From assembly GCA_009773075.1 (NCBI GenBank), contig WOUX01000088.1, positions 1 to 5,383 on the forward strand: a DNA stretch of 5,383 bases. Reading direction: 5' to 3'. This document shows, in pieces, positions 4,956 through 5,383 of this stretch (position 1 is the first letter of the stretch; each line of letters opens with the position of its first letter). The position numbers and the translations under genes were made by a program. The DNA is from a bacterium (GTDB lineage: Bacteria > Desulfobacterota > UBA8473). The notes beneath the pieces are model-generated. The model had not been told where the DNA came from. It made no database searches and saw only the letters and a list, made by a program, of their open reading frames with translations.

Positions 4956-5022
4956 ACACTCAATTCATAACACCCTCTAATAAAGGGTTGATCCATAATC
5001 CTGAGTAGTTACCAAAAAAGTA

Positions 5023-5383
5023 TTACGAAGCCATAAATTCTACTGCCTTTCTAAGCCTGTCTATAACCTTTTTCTTCCCAAGTATCTCAACTACCTCATA
5101 TATCCCCGGACTCACAGTTGATCCGGTCAGGGAAACCCTTACAGGCTGGGCGATTTTCCCAAGCTTTATGTCTTTTTGGGAGGACATCTCTTTGAATATG
5201 GTTTCAATTGCTTGTTGGTTGAAGGTCTGTAATTGGCCGAACCTCTTAATCAGAATCTGAAATATCTCCATGGTATCCGGCGTTAAGAACTTTTCAGCCG
5301 CTTTTCTATCGTACTCAATATCTTCTTTGAAGAAGAACTCCGAAGATTCTGCCATTTCAACTAATGTCTTACTTCTTTCTTTG
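5023..5383 (-). CDS. gltX: Glutamyl-tRNA synthetase, C-terminal part (N-terminus beyond the right edge)
   Basis: Carries the last 119 residues of an enzyme normally about 460-500 residues long, which charges tRNA-Glu (and in some lineages tRNA-Gln) in the cytosol. This is the helical anticodon-binding domain: KERSKTLVEMAESSEFFF near the edge, then the hallmark AQPVRVSLTGSTVSPGIYEV, and the terminal ILGKKKVIDRLRKAVEFMAS before the stop at 5023-5025. The frame is open to the right edge. The ATG at 5355 is internal, since the family conserves the KER.KTLVE.A segment before it, so it is not a start. It is convergent with the RelE-type toxin, with a shared hairpin terminator between. GltX and GluQ-type paralogues cannot be separated here; GltX is by far the likeliest. 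Confidence 0.95.
   Translation of the reverse strand, partial: KERSKTLVEMAESSEFFFKEDIEYDRKAAEKFLTPDTMEIFQILIKRFGQLQTFNQQAIETIFKEMSSQKDIKLGKIAQPVRVSLTGSTVSPGIYEVVEILGKKKVIDRLRKAVEFMAS

Noticed and set aside
5023..5355. Complete 110-residue gene starting at the ATG at 5355
   Set aside because: The frame stays open to the window edge and the residues upstream (KERSKTLVE) match conserved gltX sequence, so the ATG is internal.

Overview
The window is a bacterial chromosome segment. It carries two housekeeping genes cut by the window edges, a metal exporter, and about 2 kb of AT-richer accessory DNA with two complete type II toxin-antitoxin (TA) modules. Promoters are sigma-70-like, Shine-Dalgarno sequences are strong and genes are tightly packed, so the host is a bacterium. 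The phylum cannot be fixed from this sequence; a deep Gram-negative lineage such as an anammox planctomycete, Nitrospirota or Desulfobacterota would fit, but that is only an impression.

Left part, minus strand: most of a transketolase (start at 1661, C-terminus beyond the left edge), preceded by a cation diffusion facilitator (CDF) metal exporter (2810 to 1818). The two point the same way, 157 bp apart.

Middle, 2811-3445: a stretch without a confident gene but rich in structure. It holds two short palindromes, one copy of a 34-bp CRISPR-repeat-like sequence, a possible 30-residue basic ORF on the minus strand whose ribosome binding site lies in a hairpin loop, and a perfect 23-bp inverted repeat with a 4-nt loop. 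These lie upstream of a consensus-like promoter that drives vapBC.

Right part, plus strand: vapB and vapC overlap by 26 nt. They are followed by a GC-rich patch, the second copy of the 34-bp repeat and an intrinsic terminator. A perfect TTGACA-17-TATAAT promoter with an overlapping inverted repeat then drives a second TA operon, an AbrB/MazE-fold antitoxin and a RelE/ParE-fold toxin, ended by a hairpin that could terminate from both sides. The window closes with the C-terminal end of gltX (glutamyl-tRNA synthetase) on the minus strand, convergent with the second toxin.

The point most worth following is that two near-identical 34-bp repeats, each ending on the minus strand in a crRNA-tag-like ATTGCGAC, bracket the vapBC module as solitary copies 1.1 kb apart rather than as an array.
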